The position numbers were made by a program, and so were the translations under genes. Below, piece by piece: positions 45,037 to 53,658 of a stretch of DNA of 64,000 bases (positions within the stretch are counted from its first letter, which is position 1; every line of letters begins with the position of its first letter). The stretch spans positions 496,001 through 560,000 of the forward strand of contig NZ_OY780936.1 of the NCBI RefSeq assembly GCF_963675905.1. Direction: 5' to 3'. The DNA is from an uncultured Bacteroides sp. (GTDB taxonomy: Bacteria; Bacteroidota; Bacteroidia; Bacteroidales; Bacteroidaceae). The notes beneath the pieces were generated by a model. That model did no database searches. It had not been told where the DNA came from and saw only the letters and a list, made by a program, of their open reading frames with translations.

Positions 45037-46185
45037 CTACTTTGCATTTTCTAGCACAGTTGTAATCATCTCTTTGGTATAGAGACTTTCCGCTCCCCAC
45101 ATACTGGCAACAGCAGATAGTTTTTCAACTAATGCAGGAATATCTTCTTCCGGAATATTACCTTCTTTTAGTGTTACGGGAGTCCCTATTTTTACATACC
45201 AATTTTTCAATGCTTCAATTCCTGCATCTGCTCCCTCAACATTGAAAATGTTTTTAGCAAACTGCTCGAAGCGCTCAGGAAGATTGTTCTTTTGCCATTT
45301 CATCCATGCAGGAACAATAATAGACAGCCCGGCACCGTGAGCAATATTATACTCAGCTGATAATGTATGTTCGATAAAATGTGTATCGAAACGGTTATTT
45401 TCTACTCCGCAGAAAGTAGTGAAATTCAAAGCTTGTGTAGCAGCCCACGCAAATTCACCTCTTGCTTCAAGATTGTTTTCGTCAACCAATAGAATTTCAG
45501 TGGTACGCATTACAGTTTTAAGTATATTTTCAACGTGTCCGGCAATGAATTCAGGCAAATAAGTAGCTGATAAATACATGTCTAAACTATGAGCAAAAAT
45601 ATCTGCTGCCGAATAAACCAAATACTCTTTTGTAACAGAAGTCTGCAGCTCAGGGTTTATTACCGAAACGGTAGGGTATGTAGCAGCACCCGCAAGACTA
45701 AGCTTTTGTTTTGTCTCGTCTTTTGTAACAACAGCATAGTTGTTCATTTCGCTACCTGTAGCAGCAAGCGTCATAATATCGAAAATCTTTAATGCTCGGT
45801 CGGGCACAGCTTTATAAGTAAAGAAATCCCAAACATCACCTTCGTATGCAGCTCCTGCAGCAATAGCTTTTGATGAATCCAGTACAGAGCCGCCACCAAC
45901 AGCCAGTACAGCTTCCAGGTCTTTAGCTTTAGCCAATTGAATACCTTCATATACCTTGCTCAATAACGGATTACTCTGCACACCACCTAATTGCTCAAAA
46001 TTTATTCCATTATCAGTTAGCGATTTTGCTATTGTATCAAACAAACCACTTTTCTTTATTCGTTCTGAACCATAAATGATTAATATTTTTGATACACCAT
46101 ATTCAGCAATGTATTTTCCTATGTTTTTCTCTTTGCCCATTCCGAATTCTATTCGGGTAGGATTGTAGTATGTGAAATCTTTCAT
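45037..46185 (-). CDS. Iron-containing alcohol dehydrogenase (BDH/YqhD type)
   Basis: 382 residues, type III alcohol dehydrogenase. N-terminal nucleotide part: FTYYNPTRIEFGMGKEKNIG, KILIIYGSERIKKSGLFD, AVLAVGGGSVLDSSKAIAAG. Metal-binding part: VYSAADIFAHSLDMYLS, HTLSAEYNIAHGAGLSI and FCGVENNRFDTHFIEHTL, giving the Asp and His ligands. It should reduce aldehydes with NADPH, or oxidise butanol-like alcohols. An AraC-type regulator starts 176 bp away on the opposite strand and probably controls it. Confidence 0.88.
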   Translation of the reverse strand: MKDFTYYNPTRIEFGMGKEKNIGKYIAEYGVSKILIIYGSERIKKSGLFDTIAKSLTDNGINFEQLGGVQSNPLLSKVYEGIQLAKAKDLEAVLAVGGGSVLDSSKAIAAGAAYEGDVWDFFTYKAVPDRALKIFDIMTLAATGSEMNNYAVVTKDETKQKLSLAGAATYPTVSVINPELQTSVTKEYLVYSAADIFAHSLDMYLSATYLPEFIAGHVENILKTVMRTTEILLVDENNLEARGEFAWAATQALNFTTFCGVENNRFDTHFIEHTLSAEYNIAHGAGLSIIVPAWMKWQKNNLPERFEQFAKNIFNVEGADAGIEALKNWYVKIGTPVTLKEGNIPEEDIPALVEKLSAVASMWGAESLYTKEMITTVLENAK

Positions 46186-46334
46186 TTTAATTGTTTTTTA
46201 AATTGTTATTTATTTATTTATTCACGATGCAAAATTATTATGTATTTTTCAAGTGAATGTTATACATTTTACTGATATGCATACCATTATTACAGATACC
46301 AGCAGTCTTATGAATTAAATAACAAAAAAAGTCC

Positions 46335-46342
46335 TACTTTTG
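46335..46342 (+). promoter_or_regulatory. -7 box of the divergent araC gene
   Basis: TACTTTTG matches TANNTTTG, 19 bp before the start at 46362. The 176-bp divergent region also has to hold the alcohol dehydrogenase promoter, but no good box is seen for it. Confidence 0.5.
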
Positions 46343-46361
46343 TCTTGCAACTAATATATAA

Positions 46362-47264
46362 ATGCTTATGAATGAGATTATAAAAATAGATAATATATGT
46401 GATTATAATGCCTTTCTCGGACTGGAAACATTGCACCCGTTGGTTAGTGTTATTGATTTGTCAAAGTCTGACAAGATAACACACATGCGCCATAGTTTTG
46501 GTTTCTATGCCATATATCTGAAAGATGTAAAATGCGGAGATCTGATTTATGGACGCAACTATTATGACTATCAGGAAGGAACATTGGTATGCATTGCACC
46601 GGGACAGGTTCTTGGTGTTCAAGATAACGGAGAGTACTTTCAGCCAAAAGGCTGGGCATTGTTGTTCCATCCGGACTTGATTCGTGGAACTTCTCTAGGA
46701 CGAAATATGAAAGACTACACATTCTTTTCTTATGAAGTCAATGAGGCTCTTCACTTGTCAGAGCAGGAGAGAGTTGTTGTAATTGATTGCCTGCATAAAA
46801 TAGAACTGGAATTGAATCATTCTATTGATAAGCACAGCAGGACTTTAATAACATCCAATATAGAACTGCTACTTAATTATTGCAAGCGTTTTTACGATCG
46901 CCAGTTTATTACTCGTGAACATATAAATAAAGATGTAATTGTTCGGTTTGAGAATTTGCTTGAAGATTATTTTACGTCGGATAAACCACAGAATATTGGT
47001 CTGCCTACCGTAGGATATTGTGCCGATAAACTAAATCTATCAGCAAACTATCTGGGCGATTTGATAAAGAAAGAAACAGGCAAATCTGCTTTGGAACATA
47101 TACAGCTAAAGTTGATTGATACTGCTAAAGATATGGTGTATGACACAAGCAAATCGGTTAGCGAGATTGCTTATGAATTGGGCTTTAAATACCCTCAGCA
47201 TTTTAGCCGACTGTTTAAGAAGCGTGTTGGTATTTCTCCAAATGAATATAGGGTGCAGCATTAA
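46362..47264 (+). CDS. AraC-family regulator divergent to alcohol dehydrogenase
   Basis: 300 residues; a second ATG two codons in could be the start. Cupin-like sensor domain (about 20-170) with HSFGFYAIYLKDVKCGDLIY and CIAPGQVLGVQDNGEYFQPK, a layout shared by AraC proteins beside short-chain dehydrogenases and alcohol dehydrogenases. C-terminal helix-turn-helix pair (about 205-298) with YCADKLNLSANYLGDLIKKE and the closing SVSEIAYELGFKYPQHFSRL. Divergent to the iron alcohol dehydrogenase, so likely its regulator. A decayed copy of the end of this gene lies at 51850-51935. Confidence 0.88.
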   Translation: MLMNEIIKIDNICDYNAFLGLETLHPLVSVIDLSKSDKITHMRHSFGFYAIYLKDVKCGDLIYGRNYYDYQEGTLVCIAPGQVLGVQDNGEYFQPKGWALLFHPDLIRGTSLGRNMKDYTFFSYEVNEALHLSEQERVVVIDCLHKIELELNHSIDKHSRTLITSNIELLLNYCKRFYDRQFITREHINKDVIVRFENLLEDYFTSDKPQNIGLPTVGYCADKLNLSANYLGDLIKKETGKSALEHIQLKLIDTAKDMVYDTSKSVSEIAYELGFKYPQHFSRLFKKRVGISPNEYRVQH

Positions 47265-47269
47265 ATTGT

Positions 47270-47315
47270 AATAAATACATGGAAGGGCAAAATTATGCCC
47301 TTCCATGTATTTATT
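47270..47315. terminator. Strong bidirectional terminator
   Basis: AATAAATACATGGAAGGGCA pairs with its complement over 20 bp, with a six-base loop, between the convergent AraC genes. Confidence 0.85.
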
Positions 47316-47317
47316 AA

Positions 47318-48265
47318 TTAAAGCGGTCTCACCGGAATACAGATATCCAGAATAAATTTCTTTTCCGGATGTTCATTATGGTCATTGTAATATAACTCAT
47401 AAGTACTGCCATTCCCAGGCTGGTATCCATTTTCTGTAAACCACAAACACATAGTATTCCAGGCTTGTTCGAATTCAGTTACAGTAATTTCAAAATGTCC
47501 TACAGCGTATTTTCCCCCTTCAACAATCATTTTACCAATCTCTCCGTCAACTTTAACATCTTCATTAACGGTGATACAAGCATCCTGACGTACATTTTCA
47601 ATATCGGTAATTGAAGGATCGTCATGATAAACGGTCAGCGATTTAGTTTCCGGAAAGTTCAGTAAACCTCTTGGTCCTGCCCACTTCATTAATTTGTCAT
47701 ACGCATAGCAGATGTCTTTGAAAGCACCTTTGTGACGACAATAAACAACTCTCAACTCCGGCATTTCTTTAATTTCAATCTTAGTGTTCATAATAATTAA
47801 TTGTTTTAAATTGATGCTGCAAAGTTGCAAATCAATACTGTGATGTTGTTGATTATTCTTGCTGAACACTTTACCATCCTTGCTATAATAAGAACCATTA
47901 ATGAGAAGAAAAGCTTTTTCTCTGTTTCTGAAATCCGTAGCCGATGTATTGAAATACTTTCTGAAAGTTCTGCTAAAGATAGACACACTACTGAATCCGC
48001 AGTTATAGGCAATCTCACTGATAGGAACATCTTTGTATTCCCTGATTAATGAAGCCGCTTTTTCAATTCTTATTCGTTGAATGAAAGCTGATAAACTCTC
48101 GCCAGAGAATAAAGTAAATATCCGATGGAAATGATATGGAGACAGATTGGCCACACCCGCTACCGTTCCTAAGGATAGAGGCTCGTTTATATGGTTGTCT
48201 ATGTAATCCATTACCTTATTAATCCTTGCAATATATTCCTGTTTGCTTTGCTCTTTAACGCTCAT
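47318..48265 (-). CDS. AraC-type regulator with GyrI-like effector domain
   Basis: 315 residues. The AraC DNA-binding pair is at the N-terminus (about 8-110): VMDYIDNHINEPLSLGTVAG, LSPYHFHRIFTLFSGESLS and VPISEIAYNCGFSSVSIFSR. A linker leads to a GyrI-like (AraC_E_bind) domain (about 160-315): IKEMPELRVVYCRHKGAFKD, then GGKYAVGHFEITVTEFEQAW and the closing KKFILDICIPVRPL. This is the usual layout of the SoxS/Rob-like proteins that sense small aromatic or cationic ligands and switch on efflux or stress genes. No obvious target gene is next to it. Confidence 0.88.
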   Translation of the reverse strand: MSVKEQSKQEYIARINKVMDYIDNHINEPLSLGTVAGVANLSPYHFHRIFTLFSGESLSAFIQRIRIEKAASLIREYKDVPISEIAYNCGFSSVSIFSRTFRKYFNTSATDFRNREKAFLLINGSYYSKDGKVFSKNNQQHHSIDLQLCSINLKQLIIMNTKIEIKEMPELRVVYCRHKGAFKDICYAYDKLMKWAGPRGLLNFPETKSLTVYHDDPSITDIENVRQDACITVNEDVKVDGEIGKMIVEGGKYAVGHFEITVTEFEQAWNTMCLWFTENGYQPGNGSTYELYYNDHNEHPEKKFILDICIPVRPL

Positions 48266-48393
48266 ATCTTTGTTTTTCAGTGAAATAGCAAAGGTAATTC
48301 AATTCCCGGTTTTCTGTTTTACTTATCTTGCTCTTTTGTTTCCCTTGATAATTATTGTTTTGAATAAAGCAGAGTAGTATGCTTTAGGTGAAA

Positions 48394-48446
48394 TGGTACT
48401 TTGTGGGAGCCAAATTGGCTAAAAACGCATCACTAGCTAACTTCTT
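48394..48446. repeat. Cassette-linked hairpin repeat, copy A
   Basis: Contains GGTACTTTGTGGGAGC, then the palindrome AGCCAAATTGGCT, then AAAA and CACTAGCT. A copy with the same design but a different hairpin sequence (AGCAGAACCTGCT) lies at 50307-50352, each just after the stop of a minus-strand lipoprotein gene. The compensating changes in the stem argue that the hairpin is functional. Confidence 0.55.
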
Positions 48447-48478
48447 ATAGGCGTTTGCTGGTGAATAGGCTATCTTTT

Positions 48479-49258
48479 TTAATATATCTCTTCTTTAAAC
48501 CCACTTTTATGAATGAGATATTCTCCTGCTTTTCTGAAATTGTCTCTTGGAGACCACCTATTCACAAACCAATATTTGTCTTTCAAATGTCCTTCAATAG
48601 TCCATTCTGCACCATCACAACCAAGCGCCTCAATATCTGATTTTGAAGTCCAAAAGGAACAATTACTTAACAAAGTTTCAAACTCTTTCCACTCTTTTTC
48701 TGTTAGCTTTATCGTTTGATTCAATATAATATTTGCTTTCCTATCAGCTTTTTTGATTACTTCTCTTTCGGGTTCTTCTGTATCCTCTATTCTTGTAGTG
48801 TCATAATCTCCGTTTGGAAGTAATTTTGGTACGAAAAACTTAATTGGCTTTAGCTCATCCATAAATTCGGGTTGCTTGTCGAGTTCTTTTATTGTCAACC
48901 AAACTTTATCTTCATCTTTATGAAGTGATATTACAACCGGTCTATGAAATGAACGAAGCCAAAGAAACCTATATATATCATGACCTGTGTAGTAGTTATA
49001 TAAGATTGGTTCTTTAGCCGAATATAAAGCACTTGAAAACCAATTCAGCGTAAAAGTGTCAATTTCTGTTTTTACGATGCCGGTATCTTGGCTAATAGAA
49101 GTAGGGAAATAGAATGTTAATGAATCTTTAGGTACTCCTTGGCAGTTTGATATTTTGGGATTTTTTGAATAATTGTCTTTCTCTGATTCTTTCATATAAC
49201 ATGAAATGAAAGAAAGCCCGAATAATAAAGCAATAATTATTTTAGTTAACTTTGTCAT
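48479..49258 (-). CDS. Hypothetical lipoprotein
   Basis: 259 residues with lipobox FISC (cysteine at about 20). After an asparagine- and lysine-rich linker the body reads STSISQDTGIVKTEIDTFTL, YNYYTGHDIYRFLWLRSFHR, VVISLHKDEDKVWLTIKELD and SIDKYGNFIF-like motifs are absent. WKEFETLLSNCSFWTSKSDI and GCDGAEWTIEGHLKDKYWFV near the end resemble small lipoproteins that occur in sets in Bacteroidales. No catalytic motif is seen. It is the last gene of a lipoprotein cluster and is followed by the hairpin repeat. Confidence 0.65.
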   Translation of the reverse strand: MTKLTKIIIALLFGLSFISCYMKESEKDNYSKNPKISNCQGVPKDSLTFYFPTSISQDTGIVKTEIDTFTLNWFSSALYSAKEPILYNYYTGHDIYRFLWLRSFHRPVVISLHKDEDKVWLTIKELDKQPEFMDELKPIKFFVPKLLPNGDYDTTRIEDTEEPEREVIKKADRKANIILNQTIKLTEKEWKEFETLLSNCSFWTSKSDIEALGCDGAEWTIEGHLKDKYWFVNRWSPRDNFRKAGEYLIHKSGFKEEIY

Positions 49259-49291
49259 AGAATGTATATTTATTTAATAATTGAAAGTTTA

Positions 49292-50071
49292 TTACTTATA
49301 ACAAACTGAAAAATTACAATTCTGCCTATAAGTGTTTATTTCTGGTTTCAATCTCTTACCTTTATTTTTACCTTGATTAACGATTTGATAAATTCGACAA
49401 TTGCGTGTGTCCACGTAAGCATTATAATTGTAGTAATACTCGTTTGGATGAATGCGTTTTTTTATAGCAGTAAAATTCTTTTGTAACCTTGCAATGCAGC
49501 TATCTGAATCTTCTATTGGCTCATTTGAATTATATGTAGGCCAAAGAGCTTTGAATATTGGTCCATCAGTTTCTCTTATAACCTGACAATGAAGCAAGGA
49601 TATAATTGTTTCATCAAGAACCTTTGCACCAGTATCTATCGTATCGTTGAGATTTAAAATATTGATAGCCTTGGTGATTTCTTTTTCAAATGTAGTATTT
49701 ATTCTTTTTATACCTTCAATCGGTTTGTCAAATTCAAAATTCTAATAATCACGATATGTATTTGAAAAGAGTGGAATTGCATAATAATCTCCTTTTGAAT
49801 TTATTATAATCATAATTTGTTGTTGATCTTCAATGCTGTCAGGAGTAGAATATAATTGAAGTTGAAATTTATTCTTGTCGTATATTACGGTCCTTACCAA
49901 CTTATAAAAATCTAACTGATTAGATTTTCCTCTAGGCAATTGAGGGAACTTATTAGTCAAATCAGAAATTGCCTTTTCGACATTTGCTTCTGCTGTTCTT
50001 TGCTTACAACTCGAAAAAGTTATCAGTATTAATAACTGAAGAAGAGATATTTTAAACAAAGGTGATTTCAT
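49292..50071 (-). pseudogene. Lipoprotein gene broken by an amber stop
   Basis: From the ATG at 50071 (lipoprotein signal, MKSPLFKISLLQLLILITFS then SCKQ) the frame reads to an in-frame TAG at 49742-49744. The same frame stays open afterwards for about 150 more codons: NFEFDKPIEGIKRINTTFEK, then ETIISLLHCQVIRETDG, to the end NFSVCYK. Both halves have protein-like composition, so the gene was likely one of about 260 codons, broken by one stop. The listed starts of 50173 and the TTG at 49597 are both unnecessary. Function unknown. Confidence 0.6.
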
Positions 50072-50304
50072 GATAATTTCTTTTTTGTCTTTCAAGCTCT
50101 GTTTTATCTTACTTTTTTTATCTTTATAAATTGCAAGTCTTATTTGCATATAACCATTATTGTTGCCGAACATAAATAAATAAGCTTTAAGGCCACTATT
50201 GTTTTTCCATTTTATGCTATCTCTAAATGCTGAGTCAGAAGCCCTATTTTGTTCAATGTTTATTTCAATACTTCATACAGAGGCGCTTTTCAATATATAG
50301 GATT

Positions 50305-50353
50305 CGGTGCTTTGTGGGAGCAGAACCTGCTAAAAGCAGATTAGCACTAGCTC
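50305..50353. repeat. Cassette-linked hairpin repeat, copy B
   Basis: GGTGCTTTGTGGGAGC, then the hairpin AGCAGAACCTGCT, AAAAGCAG, and CACTAGCT. It abuts the stop of the DUF6438 lipoprotein gene. Compare copy A at 48394: same frame of conserved blocks, hairpin stem changed on both sides. Confidence 0.55.
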
Positions 50354-50354
50354 T

Positions 50355-51542
50355 TTAATCGTATTTGTTTTTCTGTCTAAATTTAGGATACAAGTTATTT
50401 CTATCTAAAAAGTTGTATCCTAAATCTAACGTTATAGCTTTGTTTTTCTCCCTAAACTGATAATACCTTCCGTCTGTTATAATTTCTTTTTGGTTGTCCT
50501 TCTCATCCCAGTATCTTAAAATGTATTTCTTCTCGAAAACATGTTTAACTTCTCTGCTTCTATAAAGTTCGATGGACAAATAAAACCTTTCCGACCTTTC
50601 TAACTCACATATTTGTCCTTTGTTTTCAAAGCAAGCAGGACTAATTGAAAGAGGTTCTTTCGTGTTGACCTTAAATGGCTTCAAATATAATTTTTGATAT
50701 AAGAAACTAACTGGAGTATAAGCCCAATAAAGTTCTCTTGGTGCTTTATGCCCGTAATCACTGATAGTCTTATATATTTTATTGTCTTTAATGAATGTTA
50801 CTGTAATTGTTTGATCATCTGTCCAATTAGCAGAATAATTGTTATCTAATTTGTCAATATTTGCTTTTTTGAAATTCAATTCAATTCTATGGTAATAATC
50901 TTGACTAATTTTAGATATAAATAAGCCTGTCTTAGTGTTATAACCTTGTCCATAGAAAATAAAATTACCATATTTATCAATACTAGTATTGCTTATAGGA
51001 CAAGTTCCGTAACATGCTGAAGTAGAAACTAAAATCATATCGAAAGTCTGAGCTTTGTCAATTCTATAGTGAGTCTTTGCATATTTGAAAAATACAGTAT
51101 CATCTACTTCTAAAGTTAAGGTGTCAGATGTAATACTCCGGATTTTGATTCCTTTCCAAGTGCTGTTAGCTAAATCAAATATTTTTAAGCTATCATCTTC
51201 CACTTTGTATTTTGTGTCATTACCAAGAAAAAGTATCTTTTTATCTTTTCGACTCTTTCCATTAATTTGTTTAAAGTAACCACGTTTATCTTCGCAGTAA
51301 TTATTACTATAAAATATATATCCCTTTCTGTAATTTATGTTCTCAGAAATTGAGAGAGGGAGAGGAAGTTCAATTGTTTTTCTTCCTTCTTTCTTTTCTG
51401 CGTTTCTTGCTTCATTATCTGTACCCACTTTCACAAAAATCCATTCTCCACATATTGATTTCTTGAATTTTTCTTCTTTCTCAGTCTTACAAGAAATCAA
51501 GTAAAATACAATCAATAATACGGTTAAAAGTTTTATTTTCAT
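50355..51542 (-). CDS. Lipoprotein with DUF6438 domain
   Basis: 395 residues, lipobox YLISC (cysteine about 18). The N-terminal part (about 25-150) has a small beta-rich pattern with CGEWIFVKVGTDNE and GYIFYSNNYCEDKRGYFKQI. A DUF6438 domain follows (about 168-275), recognised from DMILVSTSACYGTCPISN, IDKYGNFIFYGQGY and KTGLFISKIS. The C-terminal part has RFYLSIELYRSREVKHVFEK. Function unknown; such proteins are often in accessory regions. 24 bp upstream is a shorter frame that may be its partner. Confidence 0.7.
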   Translation of the reverse strand: MKIKLLTVLLIVFYLISCKTEKEEKFKKSICGEWIFVKVGTDNEARNAEKKEGRKTIELPLPLSISENINYRKGYIFYSNNYCEDKRGYFKQINGKSRKDKKILFLGNDTKYKVEDDSLKIFDLANSTWKGIKIRSITSDTLTLEVDDTVFFKYAKTHYRIDKAQTFDMILVSTSACYGTCPISNTSIDKYGNFIFYGQGYNTKTGLFISKISQDYYHRIELNFKKANIDKLDNNYSANWTDDQTITVTFIKDNKIYKTISDYGHKAPRELYWAYTPVSFLYQKLYLKPFKVNTKEPLSISPACFENKGQICELERSERFYLSIELYRSREVKHVFEKKYILRYWDEKDNQKEIITDGRYYQFREKNKAITLDLGYNFLDRNNLYPKFRQKNKYD

Positions 51543-51565
51543 AGAGTTTGCTTTTCTTTTTAAAT

Positions 51566-51766
51566 TCAGACTAACGATCTGGGTTGTGGGCTTTGAAGAT
51601 TCGCTGGAGCGTTATACAACTTTTCAATCTTGCCACTGGGAAAATAAAGTTTGATGACAGAAAATACTGGTCTTTTAAAATCCTCAGAGAGTTTGTAATT
51701 CAATTGCAAATCTGTCTGACCAACAAGTTTTACACTTATCAGGACTAAAAATAAGATATATGTCAA
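51566..51766 (-). pseudogene. Small secreted-protein fragment with frameshifted start
   Basis: 66 codons from a TTG. The sequence reads TYILFLVLISVKLVGQTDLQ, a signal-peptide-like start, then a short tail ending SPQPRSLV. An ATG lies 16 bases upstream (51782) but out of frame by one; deleting one A from the A-rich run between would give MKKQRLTYILFLVL, a normal signal peptide. It is either a slip-strand variant or a decaying fragment. No domain recognised. Confidence 0.35.
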
Positions 51767-51849
51767 TCTTTTGTTTTTTCATATTTAATAATCAAAGTTA
51801 GAAAGTTTTATTTAATTTACCTAAATTTATCCTAGTTATTTACAATTAG

Positions 51850-51935
51850 ATTGCTTATTAACTGGAATTTAAATACCCTCGGTATTTTAGCCGTATGTTC
51901 AATAAGAGTGTTGGTGTTTGCCAAATGAATATTGA
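51850..51935 (+). pseudogene. Decayed copy of an AraC gene 3' end
   Basis: The DNA resembles the end of the AraC gene at 46362 (about 47168-47250): ATTGCTTAT, TTTAAATACCCTC, ATTTTAGCCG, GTGTTGGT and CCAAATGAATAT all occur in the same order, with small gaps. No open frame survives. It marks a former paralogue or a duplication of that gene end, now about 4.6 kb away in direct orientation. Confidence 0.6.
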
Positions 51936-52020
51936 ACATGGAACTAAATTTAGTTATGTGAAAAGTACTTCAAGGTTACTCTATAACTCCAATAGATTTT
52001 TTTTCGAAAAAAAAATTTGC

Positions 52021-52198
52021 TAATCTGCTACTAATTTAGACAAATGATTTGATAATTAATGTTTTATCTAGTGGGAGATAAAAATAATCACCATTTATCT
52101 CCCACTAATAAATTTCTAAGTTACTGATTATCAGGGCGTATTTTAGTAGCAGATGATTTTAGTTTAGTAGCAGATAGAAATCATCTGCCACTAACTCG
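52021..52198. repeat. REP-like palindromic repeat, copy 2 with a variant hairpin
   Basis: The core is TTTTAGTAGCAGATGATTTT followed by TAGTAGCAGAT and ATCTGCCACTA at 52141-52194. Just before it, TAGTGGGAGATAAA (52069) pairs with TTTATCTCCCACTA (52094), and an isolated half-site AATCTGCTACTAA sits at 52021. Shares design with 18.17 and 54.69 kb. Confidence 0.65.
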
Positions 52199-52285
52199 AA
52201 ATAACAGCCCTTCCAGCATTCAACAAACCTCTGGCGAGCTTTTCTAAATCTCTTTCCGGAGATTTTATTTTTCAGGCGGGATGTT

Positions 52286-52377
52286 TATGTTATCTTGTAC
52301 AAAACAAAACATTCTTCTGTACAAAAGAATTAATTGTTCTGTACAGAAGAATGCATTCTTTTGTACAAGGATGCACA
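52286..52377. repeat. Tetra-palindrome array 3 (22-bp period, TGTACA core)
   Basis: TGTACA at 52296, 52318, 52340 and 52362, exactly 22 bp apart. The flanks are palindromic in the middle copies, for example ATTCTTCTGTACAAAAGAAT. Between the AraC relic and the malY gene. Same four-unit design as arrays at 29.44 and 41.58 kb. Confidence 0.7.
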
Positions 52378-52399
52378 AACCTGTCTAGTGGTTTTATAA

Positions 52400-52437
52400 A
52401 AAGCAGACCGGAGTTATACAAAACTCCGGTCTGCTTT
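52400..52437 (-). terminator. Terminator of the DUF3737-aminotransferase operon
   Basis: AAGCAGACCGGAGTT pairs with AACTCCGGTCTGCTT over 15 bp and on the minus strand is followed by a T-run, 37 bp after the aminotransferase stop. Confidence 0.8.
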
Positions 52438-52473
52438 ATCAAAAGTCTCATTTATAATGAAAGACCGTTCCTG

Positions 52474-53658
52474 CTATTCAGAAAATACTTCAGCAAATTT
52501 TCTAAAACGATTTAATCCTTCTAGTAGAACTGAACGAGGGCAAGCAATATTCCATCGCATAAAAGTTTCACCGTTTGCGCCGTACATGGTACCTTCATTC
52601 AACCACAGTTTGGCTTTCTCTAAAAGTAACTGTTCAATTTCCTCTGAATTCTTGTGAAATGCAGAGCAATCCATCCAAACCAAGTAAGTGCCTTCGAGTA
52701 TGGTTATTGGGAATTGTGGGAGGTTGCTTTCACAGAATTCCTTCATGCAGAGGTAGTTTTCGTAGAGATAGATGTTTAGCTGATTGAGCCATTCTTCTCC
52801 TTTGCTGTAAGCAGCTATAAGCGCTTCTACTCCAAAAGGATTCACATCACAAACCTCATTTATATTGATGGCTTTATCTACTTTACTGCGTATTTCTTCA
52901 TCAGCAATAATGATGTTTGCAATCTGAAGTCCGGCCAAATTAAAGGCTTTGCTGGGCGAAACACTGGTTGCGGAATGTAGCAGCAGCTCTTTGCTAAGAG
53001 AAGCAAAAGGAGTGTAGGAATGTCCCGGGTGAACGAATTCGCAATGAATTTCGTCGGCAATGACAAATACATTGTGCTGTAGACAGATTTCGCCAATGCG
53101 CATCAATTCTTCATGCGTCCATACTCGTCCGGCAGGATTGTGAGGATTGCAAAGAAGCATTACCTTTACTGCGCTGTCAGAAACTTTGCACTCTAAATCA
53201 TCGAAGTCTATGGTATAAGTGCGGTTGGCGTAAACTAAATCATTGGTTACTAACTCGCAGCCATTATTACGAATAGAGGAAAAAAAGCAGTTGTATACGG
53301 GTGTTTGTACCAGAACTTTGTCGCCCGGAGATGTCACGGCTTTAATAATGGCTGATATTGCCGGAACCACTCCGGTAGTGTAAATAATCCACTCTTTAGA
53401 AATCTGCCAGTTGTGCCTGCGGCTAAACCAATCTATCGTCTTTTCATAATAAATATCGGGCACCTTTACATAGCCAAAAATGCCATGCTCTACGCGGTGC
53501 TTCAATGCCTCAATAATAGGTGGCGCCGTACGGAAATCCATATCAGCCACCCACATTGGAAGAACATCCGCATCCGCAGTACTATCCCATTTGTAGGAGT
53601 TGGTACCACGGCGAGGAGTTGTTTCATCAAAATTATATTTCACCATGGGATTAATCAA
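52474..53658 (-). CDS. MalY/PatB-family PLP aminotransferase / C-S lyase
   Basis: 394 residues, fold-type I. It begins YNFDETTPRRGTNSYKWDST and has VLPMWVADMDFRTAPPIIEA, LLCNPHNPAGRVWTHEEL, VIADEIHCEFVHPGH (Asp to the pyridine nitrogen) and SVSPSKAFNLAGLQIANI, where the lysine binds PLP. Close to MalY and cystathionine beta-lyases, so it likely cleaves the carbon-sulfur bond of cystathionine or cysteine conjugates. The start overlaps the end of the DUF3737 gene by eight bases, so both are co-transcribed. Confidence 0.9.
   Translation of the reverse strand: MINPMVKYNFDETTPRRGTNSYKWDSTADADVLPMWVADMDFRTAPPIIEALKHRVEHGIFGYVKVPDIYYEKTIDWFSRRHNWQISKEWIIYTTGVVPAISAIIKAVTSPGDKVLVQTPVYNCFFSSIRNNGCELVTNDLVYANRTYTIDFDDLECKVSDSAVKVMLLCNPHNPAGRVWTHEELMRIGEICLQHNVFVIADEIHCEFVHPGHSYTPFASLSKELLLHSATSVSPSKAFNLAGLQIANIIIADEEIRSKVDKAININEVCDVNPFGVEALIAAYSKGEEWLNQLNIYLYENYLCMKEFCESNLPQFPITILEGTYLVWMDCSAFHKNSEEIEQLLLEKAKLWLNEGTMYGANGETFMRWNIACPRSVLLEGLNRFRKFAEVFSE

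Noticed and set aside
48394-50353. True integron attC sites
   Set aside because: The hairpin repeats resemble cassette ends in position, but the canonical core and inverse core pairs are not clear and no integrase is in the window; kept only as a hypothesis.
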